Source: Bordetella parapertussis
GTDB taxonomy: Bacteria; Pseudomonadota; Gammaproteobacteria; Burkholderiales; Burkholderiaceae
Direction of reading: 5' to 3'
DNA length: 6,262 bases
NCBI GenBank assembly: GCA_945901665.1
Contig: CAMDLJ010000162.1
Coordinates: forward strand, 1-6,262
Shown: piece after piece, positions 1-6,100 of the stretch
Layout: each line of letters opens with the position of its first letter
How positions within the stretch are numbered: the stretch's first letter is position 1
Notes under the pieces: model-generated
What the model was told of the DNA's origin: nothing
Databases searched by the model: none
What the model saw: only the letters and a program-made list of their open reading frames with translations
Made by a program: the position numbers and the translations under genes

Positions 1-24
1 CAAAGCCTTGAGCGAACGCAAGCG

Positions 25-144
25 TTAGATTTCGGCACCATTTTGGCTCAGGCCCTGTAAAAGTTCATCGGTATTTTCACCCTGCTTGAGTGGTTGGTGA
101 CGCACACCCAAACGTTGCCCGTCCTTCTTGAAATTCACTGCCGT
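25..144 (-). pseudogene. Possible remnant of a CaiB/BaiF-type CoA-transferase C-terminus
   Basis: One minus-strand frame is open from a stop at 147-145 to a TAA at 27-25 and includes PLKQGENTDELLQGLSQ and NGAEI. This recalls the C-terminal G-[EQ]-[HN]-T-D-E-[LV]-L and S-x-x-[AE]-E-I segments of family III acyl-CoA transferases, recalled from memory, not aligned. Reading past the TAA gives RLRSLKAL, which would continue such a tail, so the stop could be a nonsense mutation. Upstream the frame is closed, and no body of the enzyme is visible in any frame up to 300. It is most economically a decayed fragment, but chance similarity is a real alternative. Confidence 0.25.
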
Positions 145-172
145 CTAGTAAGGCACCCACGAGGGCGTCAAA

Positions 173-248
173 CAAGCCCTACAGCACCCTTTTCCACACG
201 AAGGCTGGGCCAACTAGCTGAGCACCAGAGCAACGCTTGTAGGGCTTG
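173..248. repeat. 11-bp inverted repeat around a 54-bp spacer
   Basis: CAAGCCCTACA at 173-183 is the exact reverse complement of TGTAGGGCTTG at 238-248. The flanks and the inner spacer do not extend the pairing. It may be a relic of a mobile element or a chance stem; no transposase, target duplication or recombinase site was identified. Confidence 0.35.
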
Positions 249-309
249 CACGCAAAGGGCAGCTCGCCACACACACGCGAGATAAAAATTAGATTGATTT
301 CTGATCGGG

Positions 310-343
310 AAATCTATGAAAACACATTGAAAAATCTATGAAA
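310..343. repeat. Two 12-bp direct repeats, 22 bp apart
   Basis: AAATCTATGAAA occurs exactly at 310-321 and again at 332-343, with starts 22 bp apart, close to two helical turns. The second copy directly abuts the palindrome at 344. The block is AT-rich and lies between the tRNA and the left edge. The same-face spacing suggests paired protein-binding sites; no regulator is in the window. Confidence 0.5.
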
Positions 344-368
344 TGTAGTATGGGACCGATATACTACA
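344..368. repeat. 8-bp palindrome, operator-like (TGTAGTAT-N9-ATACTACA)
   Basis: A perfect 8-bp inverted repeat, TGTAGTAT at 344-351 and ATACTACA at 361-368, is separated by 9 bp. Half-site centres are 17 bp apart, a distance compatible with a dimeric helix-turn-helix protein, though no specific family is recognised. It touches the second of two direct repeats on its left. A hairpin role in RNA is also possible, but the stem is AT-rich and weak. Confidence 0.5.
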
Positions 369-375
369 AATTTTT

Positions 376-402
376 TAAAGTAAAGCGCCAATAAAAGCGC
401 TT
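376..402 (-). terminator. Possible weak terminator downstream of tRNA-Val
   Basis: On the minus strand AAGCGC (402-397), an 8-nt loop and GCGCTT (388-383) form a perfect 6-bp stem. It is followed by TACTTTA, an interrupted U-rich run. Its place, about 28 nt past the tRNA 3' end, suits tRNA transcript termination. The run is broken, so this is tentative. Confidence 0.35.
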
Positions 403-429
403 AAGTGGTTGAAAGTAAAGGGAAAATTT

Positions 430-504
430 TGGTGCGTGGTGAGGGTTTCGAACCCCCGACCCCCGCCGTGTGAAGGCGATGCTCTACCACTGAGCTAACC
501 ACGC
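430..504 (-). tRNA. tRNA-Val, anticodon CAC, CCA encoded
   Basis: The minus strand folds into a full cloverleaf of 75 nt. The 7-bp acceptor stem GCGTGGT/ACCACGC pairs perfectly. The D-arm is GCTC-AGTGGTA-GAGC. The anticodon arm TCGCC-TTCACAC-GGCGG puts CAC at positions 34-36, reading the valine codon GUG. The T-arm is GGGGG-TTCGAAA-CCCTC with one G-T pair. Discriminator A and a genomically encoded CCA end the gene at 430. It lies 92 nt downstream of the dnaQ stop on the same strand. I see no strong promoter of its own; TGTAAT at 519-514 is a possible -10 but lacks a good -35, so some of the tRNA may come from operon read-through. Confidence 0.97.
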
Positions 505-548
505 GATACCTGAATTACAAACGAGGATTTTGACATAAATTTGTCCTG

Positions 549-591
549 AAAATCGAATCGATCCTCTGAAATCTCAGAGGAATGATTTCGA
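549..591 (-). terminator. Probable intrinsic terminator after dnaQ
   Basis: Just past the dnaQ stop, an uninterrupted 8-bp stem (562-569 with 574-581, TCCTCTGA/TCAGAGGA) closes a 4-nt loop. After a 2-by-2 internal mismatch it continues in an outer stem pairing 553-559 with 584-591, with one bulged base. On the minus strand the outer stem is followed directly by TTTT (552-549). The U-tract is short, so termination may be partial, and read-through into the tRNA gene is possible. Confidence 0.45.
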
Positions 592-596
592 TGTGT

Positions 597-1301
597 TCAG
601 GCAGATGTGGATTGCCAGACCACATGTCCGCCACTGGATTTAGACAGCGCGGCCATGGCATTCGAATGTTCCGTGATTTCTTGCTCCGTCAAGGCAATCA
701 CAGGCAAATCAAATTGAGACAAGTCAATGTCAGTGGTTTGATGGCGCACCTGATCTACCGAATCGTCCTGGATCAACAATGCGTTTTGTCCGCGCGTCAA
801 GCAAATGTATACATCAGCCAACAGCTCGGCGTCCAACAGCGCGCCGTGCAATGTTCGCGCTGCGTTGTTCACGCCCAATCGATCGCAAAGTGCATCCAGT
901 GAATTTCGCTTGCCGGGAAACATTTCCTTGGCCATCGACAAGGTATCTGTAACCCCTGCCACGTGGTCCGTCAACGGCCCCAAATTCAAGCGTTCAAGCT
1001 CTTTGTTGAGAAACCCAATGTCAAAGGAGGCGTTATGGATGATGACTTCAGCCCCTGAGACAAAGCTCAAGAAATCAGAGGCAATGGCTTGAAATTCAGG
1101 CTTATCACGCAAAAACTCATTGCTGATACCGTGCACTTTCAAAGCATCTTCGTGGCTGTCTCTTTTCGGATTGAGGTAATGGTGAAAATGATTGCCAGTT
1201 ATTTTTCTGCCCAGCAATTCCACACACCCGATTTCGATGATCCGATCGCCATTTTCAGCAGAAAGGCCCGTGGTTTCTGTATCTAAAACAATCTGTCGCA
1301 T
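597..1301 (-). CDS. dnaQ: DNA polymerase III epsilon subunit, 3'-5' proofreading exonuclease
   Basis: DnaQ is the proofreading exonuclease of the replicative polymerase core. The 234-residue protein (243 in E. coli) has the DEDDh active site: Asp7 and Glu9 in VLDTETTGL (ExoI), Asp94 in IIHNASFDIGFL (ExoII), and His152 with Asp157 in LHGALLDAELLADVY (ExoIII). After the exonuclease domain, GQNALLI (171-177) is where E. coli has its QTSMAF clamp-binding motif, so it is a plausible variant beta-clamp contact. The C-terminal part (about 195-234, ending SSGGHVVWQ) would bind the alpha subunit. The frame is open back to a TTG at 1349 inside fdx; I chose the ATG at 1301 because it gives the normal MRQIVLDTETTG start. 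It begins one base after the fdx stop, making it the terminal cistron of the isc operon. Confidence 0.95.
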   Translation of the reverse strand: MRQIVLDTETTGLSAENGDRIIEIGCVELLGRKITGNHFHHYLNPKRDSHEDALKVHGISNEFLRDKPEFQAIASDFLSFVSGAEVIIHNASFDIGFLNKELERLNLGPLTDHVAGVTDTLSMAKEMFPGKRNSLDALCDRLGVNNAARTLHGALLDAELLADVYICLTRGQNALLIQDDSVDQVRHQTTDIDLSQFDLPVIALTEQEITEHSNAMAALSKSSGGHVVWQSTSA

Positions 1302-1302
1302 T

Positions 1303-1641
1303 TCAGTGGTTTTCTTTGGCGTGATTGATCGAATATTTCGGAATTTCAATCACCAAGTCTTGGAGGGCAACAATGGCTTGACAACTCAGGCGTGAGTTGG
1401 GGTGCAAGCCCCAAGCGCGATCAAGCAAATCTTCTTCGGTTTCCTCGAGGGCATTGAGGCTTGTATAGCCCTCATGCACGATCACATGGCAAGTCGTGCA
1501 TGCGCAACTCATGTCACAAGCGTGCTCAATGTTGATCCGATTTTCCAAAAGTGTTTCACAAATGGTGTTACCAACGGGCGAGTCGAGCGTTGCGCCAGTC
1601 GGACAATATTCAGCATGGGGCAAAATTTTGATGATGGGCAT
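1303..1641 (-). CDS. fdx: Isc-type [2Fe-2S] ferredoxin
   Basis: This adrenodoxin-type ferredoxin supplies electrons during cluster assembly on IscU. Starting at the ATG at 1641 gives 112 residues, against 111 in E. coli. Cluster ligands are Cys42, Cys48, Cys51 and Cys87, the same numbering as E. coli Fdx, in HACDMSCACTTCH and RLSCQA. A further Cys46 between the first two ligands is shared with the E. coli protein. The tail VIEIPKYSINHAKENH is also typical of this subfamily. A TTG three bases upstream (1644) would add one residue, but the ATG in the TGATG overlap with the hscA stop is the natural coupled start. The fdx stop is one base before the dnaQ ATG. No iscX follows. Confidence 0.97.
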   Translation of the reverse strand: MPIIKILPHAEYCPTGATLDSPVGNTICETLLENRINIEHACDMSCACTTCHVIVHEGYTSLNALEETEEDLLDRAWGLHPNSRLSCQAIVALQDLVIEIPKYSINHAKENH

Positions 1642-3497
1642 CAAAGGCTTTCTATGTTTTTACCGGCCAGGGCCTGTTGTATGCCGCGATTCATTCGTTG
1701 AGCGGCAAATGATTCTGTGGCATTGGACAAGGCTTTTGTGGCCGCCTCAATGATGGATGGATCATGCGCATTTTTCGCAGTGATCAAGTCATCGATGGCT
1801 TTTTCTATCGACGCGCGGTAATCCATGTCGAGCCAGTGGCCATCGGCTTGGAGAGCACTGCGCGTGGCCAAACAGATTCGATCCGCATCCAACCGGGCCT
1901 CGGCCAATGCACGCGCAGCCATGTCTTCTTGTGCAGTGGCAAAGCCCGCCTGCAACATGCGGGCGATATCTTGGTCATTCAATCCGTAACTGGGCTTGAC
2001 GTCGATGTGGGCTTGTACACCACTGATCATTTCTTGCGCACTGACTTGCAGCAAGCCATCCGCATCCACTGTGAATGTCACACGGATGCGTGCAGCACCT
2101 GCTGCCATTGGAGGGATTCCCCTCAACTCAAATCGCGCCAAACTGCGGCAATCTGCCACCAAGTCACGCTCGCCCTGCACCACATGCAAGGCCAGTGCCG
2201 TTTGGCCATCTTGATAGGTTGTGAAGTTTTGGGCCATGGCTGTCGGTATGGTTTGGTTGCGCGGAACGATGCGTTCGACCAAGCCACCCATGGTTTCCAA
2301 TCCCAAGGACAGCGGAATCACGTCCAACAGCAAAATTTCTCCATCCGGGTTGTTGCCCGCCAACTGATTGGCTTGGATGGCCGCCCCCAAAGCAACCACC
2401 TCATCAGGATTGAGGTTGTTCAATGGCGGTTTTTGAAAAAACTCCGCCACTGCAGTTTGAATTTGAGGCATGCGCGTGGATCCCCCGACCATCACCACAC
2501 CTTGTACATCGCTTTTTTCCAAATCTGCATCGCGCAAAGCCTTGCGCACGGCCGCGATGGTCCGCTGAGTCAATGAACGGGTCCATTGATCAAACTCATC
2601 GCGGGTGACAGCTGCATCTATTGCGCCAGCAGATAAATCCACACAAAAACGGCTTTCTTTCGCTGCAGACAATTGCTCTTTGCATGCGCGGGCCGCAAAT
2701 TGAAGCCGGGTTTTTTCTTGTGGCGATGTCGGTTGGAAGCTGAATTTTTGCAACAGCGCTTCCACCAGCATGTTGTCGTAATCGTCCCCCCCCAGTGCTG
2801 AGTCCCCCCCCGTGGAAAGCACTTCGAATACACCAGCCTGAAGGCGCAATATAGAGATATCGAAGGTTCCGCCGCCCAAATCGTAGACGGCATAAATCCC
2901 TTCACTGCCTTGGTCCAGTCCGTACGCAATGGCAGCAGCGGTGGGCTCATTGATGAGTCGCAAAACATTGAGCCCCGCCAGTTGAGCAGCATCTTTGGTG
3001 GCTTGCCGCTGGGCGTCGTCAAAGTAAGCAGGCACAGTGATCACTGCCCCGAACAAGTCTTCGTCAAAGCTGTCCTCGGCACGGTAGCGCAGGGTGGCCA
3101 AAATTTCAGCACTGATCTCTACAGGAGACTTCAAGCCGTCGGATGTGTGAATTTGAAGCATCCCTGGGGCGTCTTCAAAGCGATAAGGCAGCTGCGCGTG
3201 GTTGGCTATGTCTTTCAGCCCACGGCCCATGAAGCGCTTGAACGAAGCCAAGGTGTTTTGCGCATCATGGGTTTGGTTGTCTTGCGCTATAAAACCGATT
3301 TGCCGCGCTCCGCCCTGCAAATACCGAACAACAGACGGCAATACAACACGACCTTGCTCATCTGGCAAGCACTCGGGCACTCCATGCCTGACGGATGCCA
3401 CCAAAGAGTGAGTGGTGCCCAGGTCGATTCCAATGGCAATTCTCCTTTGATGGGGGTCTGGCGCTTGGCCAGGTTCAGAGATTTGTAATAAGGCCAT
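1641..3497 (-). CDS. hscA: HscA, Hsp70-family chaperone for Fe-S assembly
   Basis: HscA is a specialised Hsp70 that, with HscB, binds the LPPVK motif of IscU and uses ATP hydrolysis to promote cluster release. The 618-residue protein fits the family (616 in E. coli). Hsp70 signatures appear in order: [12 protein letters not shown] (23-34, phosphate 1), [20 protein letters not shown] (152-171), [13 protein letters not shown] (181-193), [13 protein letters not shown] (205-217, phosphate 2), LGGDDYD (235-241) and MVGGSTRMP in the adenosine region. The substrate-binding domain starts near [14 protein letters not shown]. The N-terminal leader before GIDLGTT, with [13 protein letters not shown], is HscA-like rather than DnaK-like, and the acidic EEVD-type DnaK tail is absent. 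Oddity: two G8 runs encode GG in [12 protein letters not shown]. The TGA stop overlaps the fdx ATG by one base. Confidence 0.97.
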   Translation of the reverse strand: MALLQISEPGQAPDPHQRRIAIGIDLGTTHSLVASVRHGVPECLPDEQGRVVLPSVVRYLQGGARQIGFIAQDNQTHDAQNTLASFKRFMGRGLKDIANHAQLPYRFEDAPGMLQIHTSDGLKSPVEISAEILATLRYRAEDSFDEDLFGAVITVPAYFDDAQRQATKDAAQLAGLNVLRLINEPTAAAIAYGLDQGSEGIYAVYDLGGGTFDISILRLQAGVFEVLSTGGDSALGGDDYDNMLVEALLQKFSFQPTSPQEKTRLQFAARACKEQLSAAKESRFCVDLSAGAIDAAVTRDEFDQWTRSLTQRTIAAVRKALRDADLEKSDVQGVVMVGGSTRMPQIQTAVAEFFQKPPLNNLNPDEVVALGAAIQANQLAGNNPDGEILLLDVIPLSLGLETMGGLVERIVPRNQTIPTAMAQNFTTYQDGQTALALHVVQGERDLVADCRSLARFELRGIPPMAAGAARIRVTFTVDADGLLQVSAQEMISGVQAHIDVKPSYGLNDQDIARMLQAGFATAQEDMAARALAEARLDADRICLATRSALQADGHWLDMDYRASIEKAIDDLITAKNAHDPSIIEAATKALSNATESFAAQRMNRGIQQALAGKNIESL

Positions 3498-3509
3498 GAG
3501 GTTGGTGCT

Positions 3510-4058
3510 TTAAGCACTCTCTAATCGGTCCAACTGCAACACGACCGCTTGAATAAATCGATCCACAAACATCAAAGCCCTGACCGACAAGGCAGCCATC
3601 TGAGGATCTGAGACAACGTCTAAAAAATGCCCACACTCAGCCAGCAAAGTATCTCGGTATGCCTTGACTTCGGCAAGAAGTGCATCCATTTCGGCAGGAC
3701 TGTCTGCCGAGTCCAGCGCTTCACGCCAAGTGATTTGCTGCACCAAGAACTCTGTGGGCATGGCTGTATTGGTTTCTGCAGCGATGGGCACACCCAGCAA
3801 CTCGCACAAATAGGCGGCACGTTTGACGGGGTTTTTTAGCCGCTGGTAGGCTTCATTGATCCGAACCGACCATTGCATGGACAGTCTCTGCGCTGAGGCA
3901 TCGGCTTGGGCATGCATATCAGGGTGGGCATGTCGTTGCAAGGCTTTCCAGCTTTGTTCCAACGAGATCAAATCAATGGCGTACTGCTGGGGTAATTGAA
4001 ACAAGGCAAAGTCGCTGGCAGCCAGATTGGGTGCCTGAGATTGATCTGGCGCAATCAC
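3510..4058 (-). CDS. hscB: HscB, J-domain co-chaperone for Fe-S assembly (GTG start)
   Basis: HscB is the DnaJ-type partner that binds IscU, delivers it to HscA and stimulates HscA ATPase activity. From the GTG at 4058 the protein is 182 residues, slightly longer than E. coli HscB (171). The N-terminal J-domain includes SDFALFQLP (15-23), WKALQRHAHPDMHA with the HPD motif at 45-47, and VRINEAYQRLKNPVKRAAYLCELLG (65-89). The C-terminal helical, IscU-binding region spans roughly 100-182. The reading frame stays open upstream to 4193, but that would put a long, family-unlike segment over iscA. The GTG, one base after the iscA stop and 6 nt after a GGA, is the most economical start, although it leaves about 14 residues before the conserved SDFALF. 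The stop lies 12 nt upstream of hscA. Confidence 0.93.
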   Translation of the reverse strand: MIAPDQSQAPNLAASDFALFQLPQQYAIDLISLEQSWKALQRHAHPDMHAQADASAQRLSMQWSVRINEAYQRLKNPVKRAAYLCELLGVPIAAETNTAMPTEFLVQQITWREALDSADSPAEMDALLAEVKAYRDTLLAECGHFLDVVSDPQMAALSVRALMFVDRFIQAVVLQLDRLESA

Positions 4059-4059
4059 C

Positions 4060-4383
4060 TCAGATCCGGAACGACTCACCACAGCCACAACGATCACGCT
4101 CGTTGGGGTTGTTGAACTTGAACCCCTCATTGAGACCCTCTCGAACAAAGTCGAGTTCGGTGCCATCAATGTATGCCAAACTTTTGGGGTCAATCAGAAT
4201 CTTCACACCCATCGCCTCAAAAACGATGTCTTCTGGTGTCACATCGTCCACGTATTCCAGCTTGTAAGCCAAGCCAGAACAGCCGGTGGTTTTCACACCC
4301 AGTCGTACACCCAAACCTTTTCCACGCTTGGATAAGTATTTGTTCACGTGGCGTGCAGCCGCTGGTGTCAAAGAAACAGCCAT
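4060..4383 (-). CDS. iscA: IscA, A-type Fe-S carrier protein
   Basis: IscA is an A-type carrier of the HesB/IscA family that binds iron or Fe-S clusters and helps deliver them, particularly in [4Fe-4S] maturation. The 107-residue protein matches the E. coli length. The three invariant cysteines are visible: Cys35 in TTGCSGLAY, and Cys99 and Cys101 in the C-terminal CGCGESF motif. The start is the ATG at 4383, giving [13 protein letters not shown]; no clear Shine-Dalgarno precedes it. Its TGA stop is separated by one base from the proposed hscB GTG start, so the two are likely coupled. Paralogs ErpA and SufA share the cysteines; operon position is what makes this IscA. Confidence 0.96.
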   Translation of the reverse strand: MAVSLTPAAARHVNKYLSKRGKGLGVRLGVKTTGCSGLAYKLEYVDDVTPEDIVFEAMGVKILIDPKSLAYIDGTELDFVREGLNEGFKFNNPNERDRCGCGESFRI

Positions 4384-4423
4384 GATGATTGATTAGCTCA
4401 ATTCAAAAAAATCGGAATACATG

Positions 4424-4816
4424 TCAAGCAATGCTGACGTGTTTCTTTTTGTAATCTTCAACAGCCGCCTTGATCGCGTCCTCGGCCAAAATTGAACAAT
4501 GAATTTTGACGGGGGGCAAGGCCAGTTCTTGTGCGATTTCGCTGTTCTTTAAGGCAGCAGCCTGGTCCAATGTTTTCCCCTTGACCCATTCAGTGACCAG
4601 CGATGATGAGGCGATGGCGGATCCACATCCATAAGTCTTAAAACGGGCATCCTCAATCACCCCGGTTTCAGGGTTGACTTTGATTTGCAGCTTCATCACG
4701 TCCCCGCAGGCAGGAGCACCGACCATGCCGGTGCCTACGGATTCATCGCCCTTGTCAAAGGAGCCCACATTTCGTGGATTTTCGTAATGGTCAATGACCT
4801 TTTCGCTGTAAGCCAT
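4424..4816 (-). CDS. iscU: IscU Fe-S cluster scaffold protein
   Basis: IscU is the scaffold on which [2Fe-2S] and [4Fe-4S] clusters are built from IscS-derived sulfur before transfer to carriers and apoproteins. The protein has 130 residues, close to the family norm (128 in E. coli). The ligand residues are all present: Cys37 and Asp39 in GAPACGDVM, Cys64 in [10 protein letters not shown], and His106-Cys107 in [11 protein letters not shown]. The HscA recognition motif LPPVK is intact at residues 100-104, which matches the hscB/hscA genes downstream. The ATG start lies within the 3' end of iscS (26-nt overlap), so its translation is probably coupled to that of iscS. A 40-nt spacer separates it from iscA. 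Confidence 0.98.
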   Translation of the reverse strand: MAYSEKVIDHYENPRNVGSFDKGDESVGTGMVGAPACGDVMKLQIKVNPETGVIEDARFKTYGCGSAIASSSLVTEWVKGKTLDQAAALKNSEIAQELALPPVKIHCSILAEDAIKAAVEDYKKKHVSIA

Positions 4817-6056
4817 GGGGGTACCTTTTCAATTTTGAATGTGCAGCCCATTGAATGGTGCTGATGTCAATACCGTCTTGATGCATTTCCCACAAGGGGC
4901 TGAGCTCACGAAGCTTATTGACGTTGTGCTTGATGGTTGAAATAGCGTAATCGATTTCTTCTTCTGTGGTGTAGCGACCAATCGTGATGCGCAAGCTGCT
5001 GTGGGCCAGTTCATCACTGCGGCCCAAGGCACGCAAAACATAGCTTGGCTCCAGACTGGCAGAGGTGCAAGCCGAACCGGAGGAGACGGCCAAACCTTTG
5101 ATGCCCATGATCAATGATTCACCCTCCACAAAATTGAAGCTGATGTTGAGGTTGTGTGGCACCCTTTGGGTCAGATGACCATTGACAAACACCTGCTCCA
5201 AATTTTGCAAACCGGACAAAAGCCTTTGGTGCAAAACCTTGGTACGCTTTAAATCGTCAGCCATTTCGATCTTCGCCAACCTGAAAGCCTCGCCCATGCC
5301 CACACACTGATGGGTGGGCAAGGTGCCGCTTCGCATGCCTCTTTCATGCCCACCGCCATGGATTTGGGCCTCCAGGCGGATACGTGGTTTGCGGCGCACG
5401 TACAAGGCACCGATTCCCTTGGGCCCGTAGGTTTTGTGAGAGGCCAGGCTCATGAGATCAACCGGCAAAGACTGAAGATCGATATCAACTTTGCCGGTGG
5501 CCTGGGCGGCATCCACATGGAAAACGATGCCTTTTTCGCGGCACATGGCTCCAATGGCAGCAATATCCTGAACCACGCCAATTTCGTTGTTCACAAACAT
5601 GACGCTGATCAAAATGGTGTCCTTGCGAATGGCTGCCTCTAGCGCAGCCTTGCTGATCAACCCATCCTCTTGAACATCCAGATACGTGACTTCAAAACCT
5701 TGCCGCTCCAACTCACGCATGGTGTCTAAAACGGCTTTGTGCTCGGTCTTGACGGTGATCAAGTGTTTACCGCGAGATTGGTAAAAATTCGCAGCGCCTT
5801 TGATGGCCAAATTATTGGATTCGGTGGCGCCAGACGTCCACACAATTTCCCGGGGATCGGCACCAATCAATTCAGCCACATATTGGCGTGCTTTTTCAAC
5901 CGCTTCTTCGGCCTCCCAACCCCAGGCATGGCTGCGTGAAGCTGGATTACCGAAGTGCTCTCTTAGCCAAGGAATCATGGCATCAACCACACGGGGATCC
6001 ACAGGATTGGTGGCGGCGTAATCCATGTAAACAGGGAAATGAGGCGTTGTGTCCAT
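4791..6056 (-). CDS. iscS: IscS cysteine desulfurase, with unusual C-terminal extension
   Basis: IscS is a PLP-dependent, class V-fold enzyme that converts L-cysteine to L-alanine and passes the sulfur as a persulfide to IscU and other acceptors. From the ATG at 6056 the protein has 421 residues. The key residues lie two positions beyond those of E. coli IscS: His106 (TEHKAV), Asp182 and Gln185 (VDAAQAT), the PLP lysine Lys208 ([10 protein letters not shown]) and the catalytic loop Cys330 ([10 protein letters not shown]). Family members end near the WAAH seen at 403-406. Here the next codon is TCA (4838-4836) instead of a stop, and 15 more residues ([15 protein letters not shown]) run into iscU, overlapping it by 26 nt. 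A TTG at 6065 would add three residues (MPY); I prefer the ATG because the start [13 protein letters not shown] fits the usual short leader. Neither start has a good Shine-Dalgarno. Confidence 0.97.
   Translation of the reverse strand: MDTTPHFPVYMDYAATNPVDPRVVDAMIPWLREHFGNPASRSHAWGWEAEEAVEKARQYVAELIGADPREIVWTSGATESNNLAIKGAANFYQSRGKHLITVKTEHKAVLDTMRELERQGFEVTYLDVQEDGLISKAALEAAIRKDTILISVMFVNNEIGVVQDIAAIGAMCREKGIVFHVDAAQATGKVDIDLQSLPVDLMSLASHKTYGPKGIGALYVRRKPRIRLEAQIHGGGHERGMRSGTLPTHQCVGMGEAFRLAKIEMADDLKRTKVLHQRLLSGLQNLEQVFVNGHLTQRVPHNLNISFNFVEGESLIMGIKGLAVSSGSACTSASLEPSYVLRALGRSDELAHSSLRITIGRYTTEEEIDYAISTIKHNVNKLRELSPLWEMHQDGIDISTIQWAAHSKLKRYPHGLQRKGH
4824..4828 (-). promoter_or_regulatory. Shine-Dalgarno for iscU inside the iscS tail
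   Basis: On the minus strand AAAGG is followed by 7 nt (TACCCCC) and the iscU ATG at 4816. It is one of the better ribosome binding sites in the operon. Because iscS reads through the usual stop position, this site is translated as part of the IscS extension. Ribosomes finishing iscS therefore pass over the iscU start before terminating at 4791. Confidence 0.6.
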
Positions 6057-6100
6057 GTACGGCAATTTGTTTCAGGTCAAGTAAAAAGCAATGACTCGGA

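Larger units (their letters stand above)
1..429. other. Region without a convincing intact gene
   Basis: This stretch is downstream of the tRNA on the operon strand. Positions 1-280 have ordinary base composition but only short open frames on both strands. The longest, 94-285 on the plus strand (63 codons), is rich in Arg, His, Thr and Cys, has no recognisable motif and looks random. A plus-strand frame ending at 28 (KALSERKR then stop) could be the tail of a gene entering from the left, but 8 residues are too few to judge. Positions 281-429 are clearly AT-rich and hold the direct repeats, palindrome and weak terminator listed separately. Confidence 0.6.

Noticed and set aside
1..60. CRISPR array or phage att duplication next to the tRNA
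   Set aside because: No regularly spaced repeats and no second copy of the tRNA 3' end were found in 1-429.
176..245. Integron attC-like site (GCCCTAC ... GTAGGGC on the minus strand, about 70 nt)
   Set aside because: The invariant GTT/AAC core reads GTA/TAC, the inner L-box pairing is lacking, and there is no integrase or cassette array.
94..285. 63-codon plus-strand open frame in the left gene-poor region
   Set aside because: Composition is dominated by Arg, His, Thr and Cys; it has no convincing ribosome site and no recognisable family.
531..536. TTGACA on the plus strand as a promoter -35
   Set aside because: No adequate -10 lies 16-18 bp downstream, and transcription would run antisense into dnaQ.
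582..902. Plus-strand open frame of 106 codons opposite dnaQ
   Set aside because: It is a shadow of the conserved DnaQ frame, with unremarkable composition and no motif.
1764..2576. 270-codon plus-strand open frame antisense to hscA
   Set aside because: It mirrors the hscA coding frame, shows no domain signature, and lies entirely opposite a strongly conserved Hsp70 gene. The same applies to 2910-3488.
2618..3022. Alternative minus-strand frame inside hscA passing both G8 tracts
   Set aside because: The translation is low-complexity and Hsp70 motifs continue without break in the main frame, so there is no sign of a real frameshift or dual coding.
3505..3517. Near-palindrome GTGCTT-T-AAGCAC over the hscB stop, just before hscA
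   Set aside because: The feasible hairpin has only four base pairs with a 5-nt loop; too weak to call an attenuator or terminator.
4060..4193. Longer HscB N-terminus starting within iscA
   Set aside because: The added segment is unlike any HscB start and is an out-of-frame reading of conserved IscA codons.
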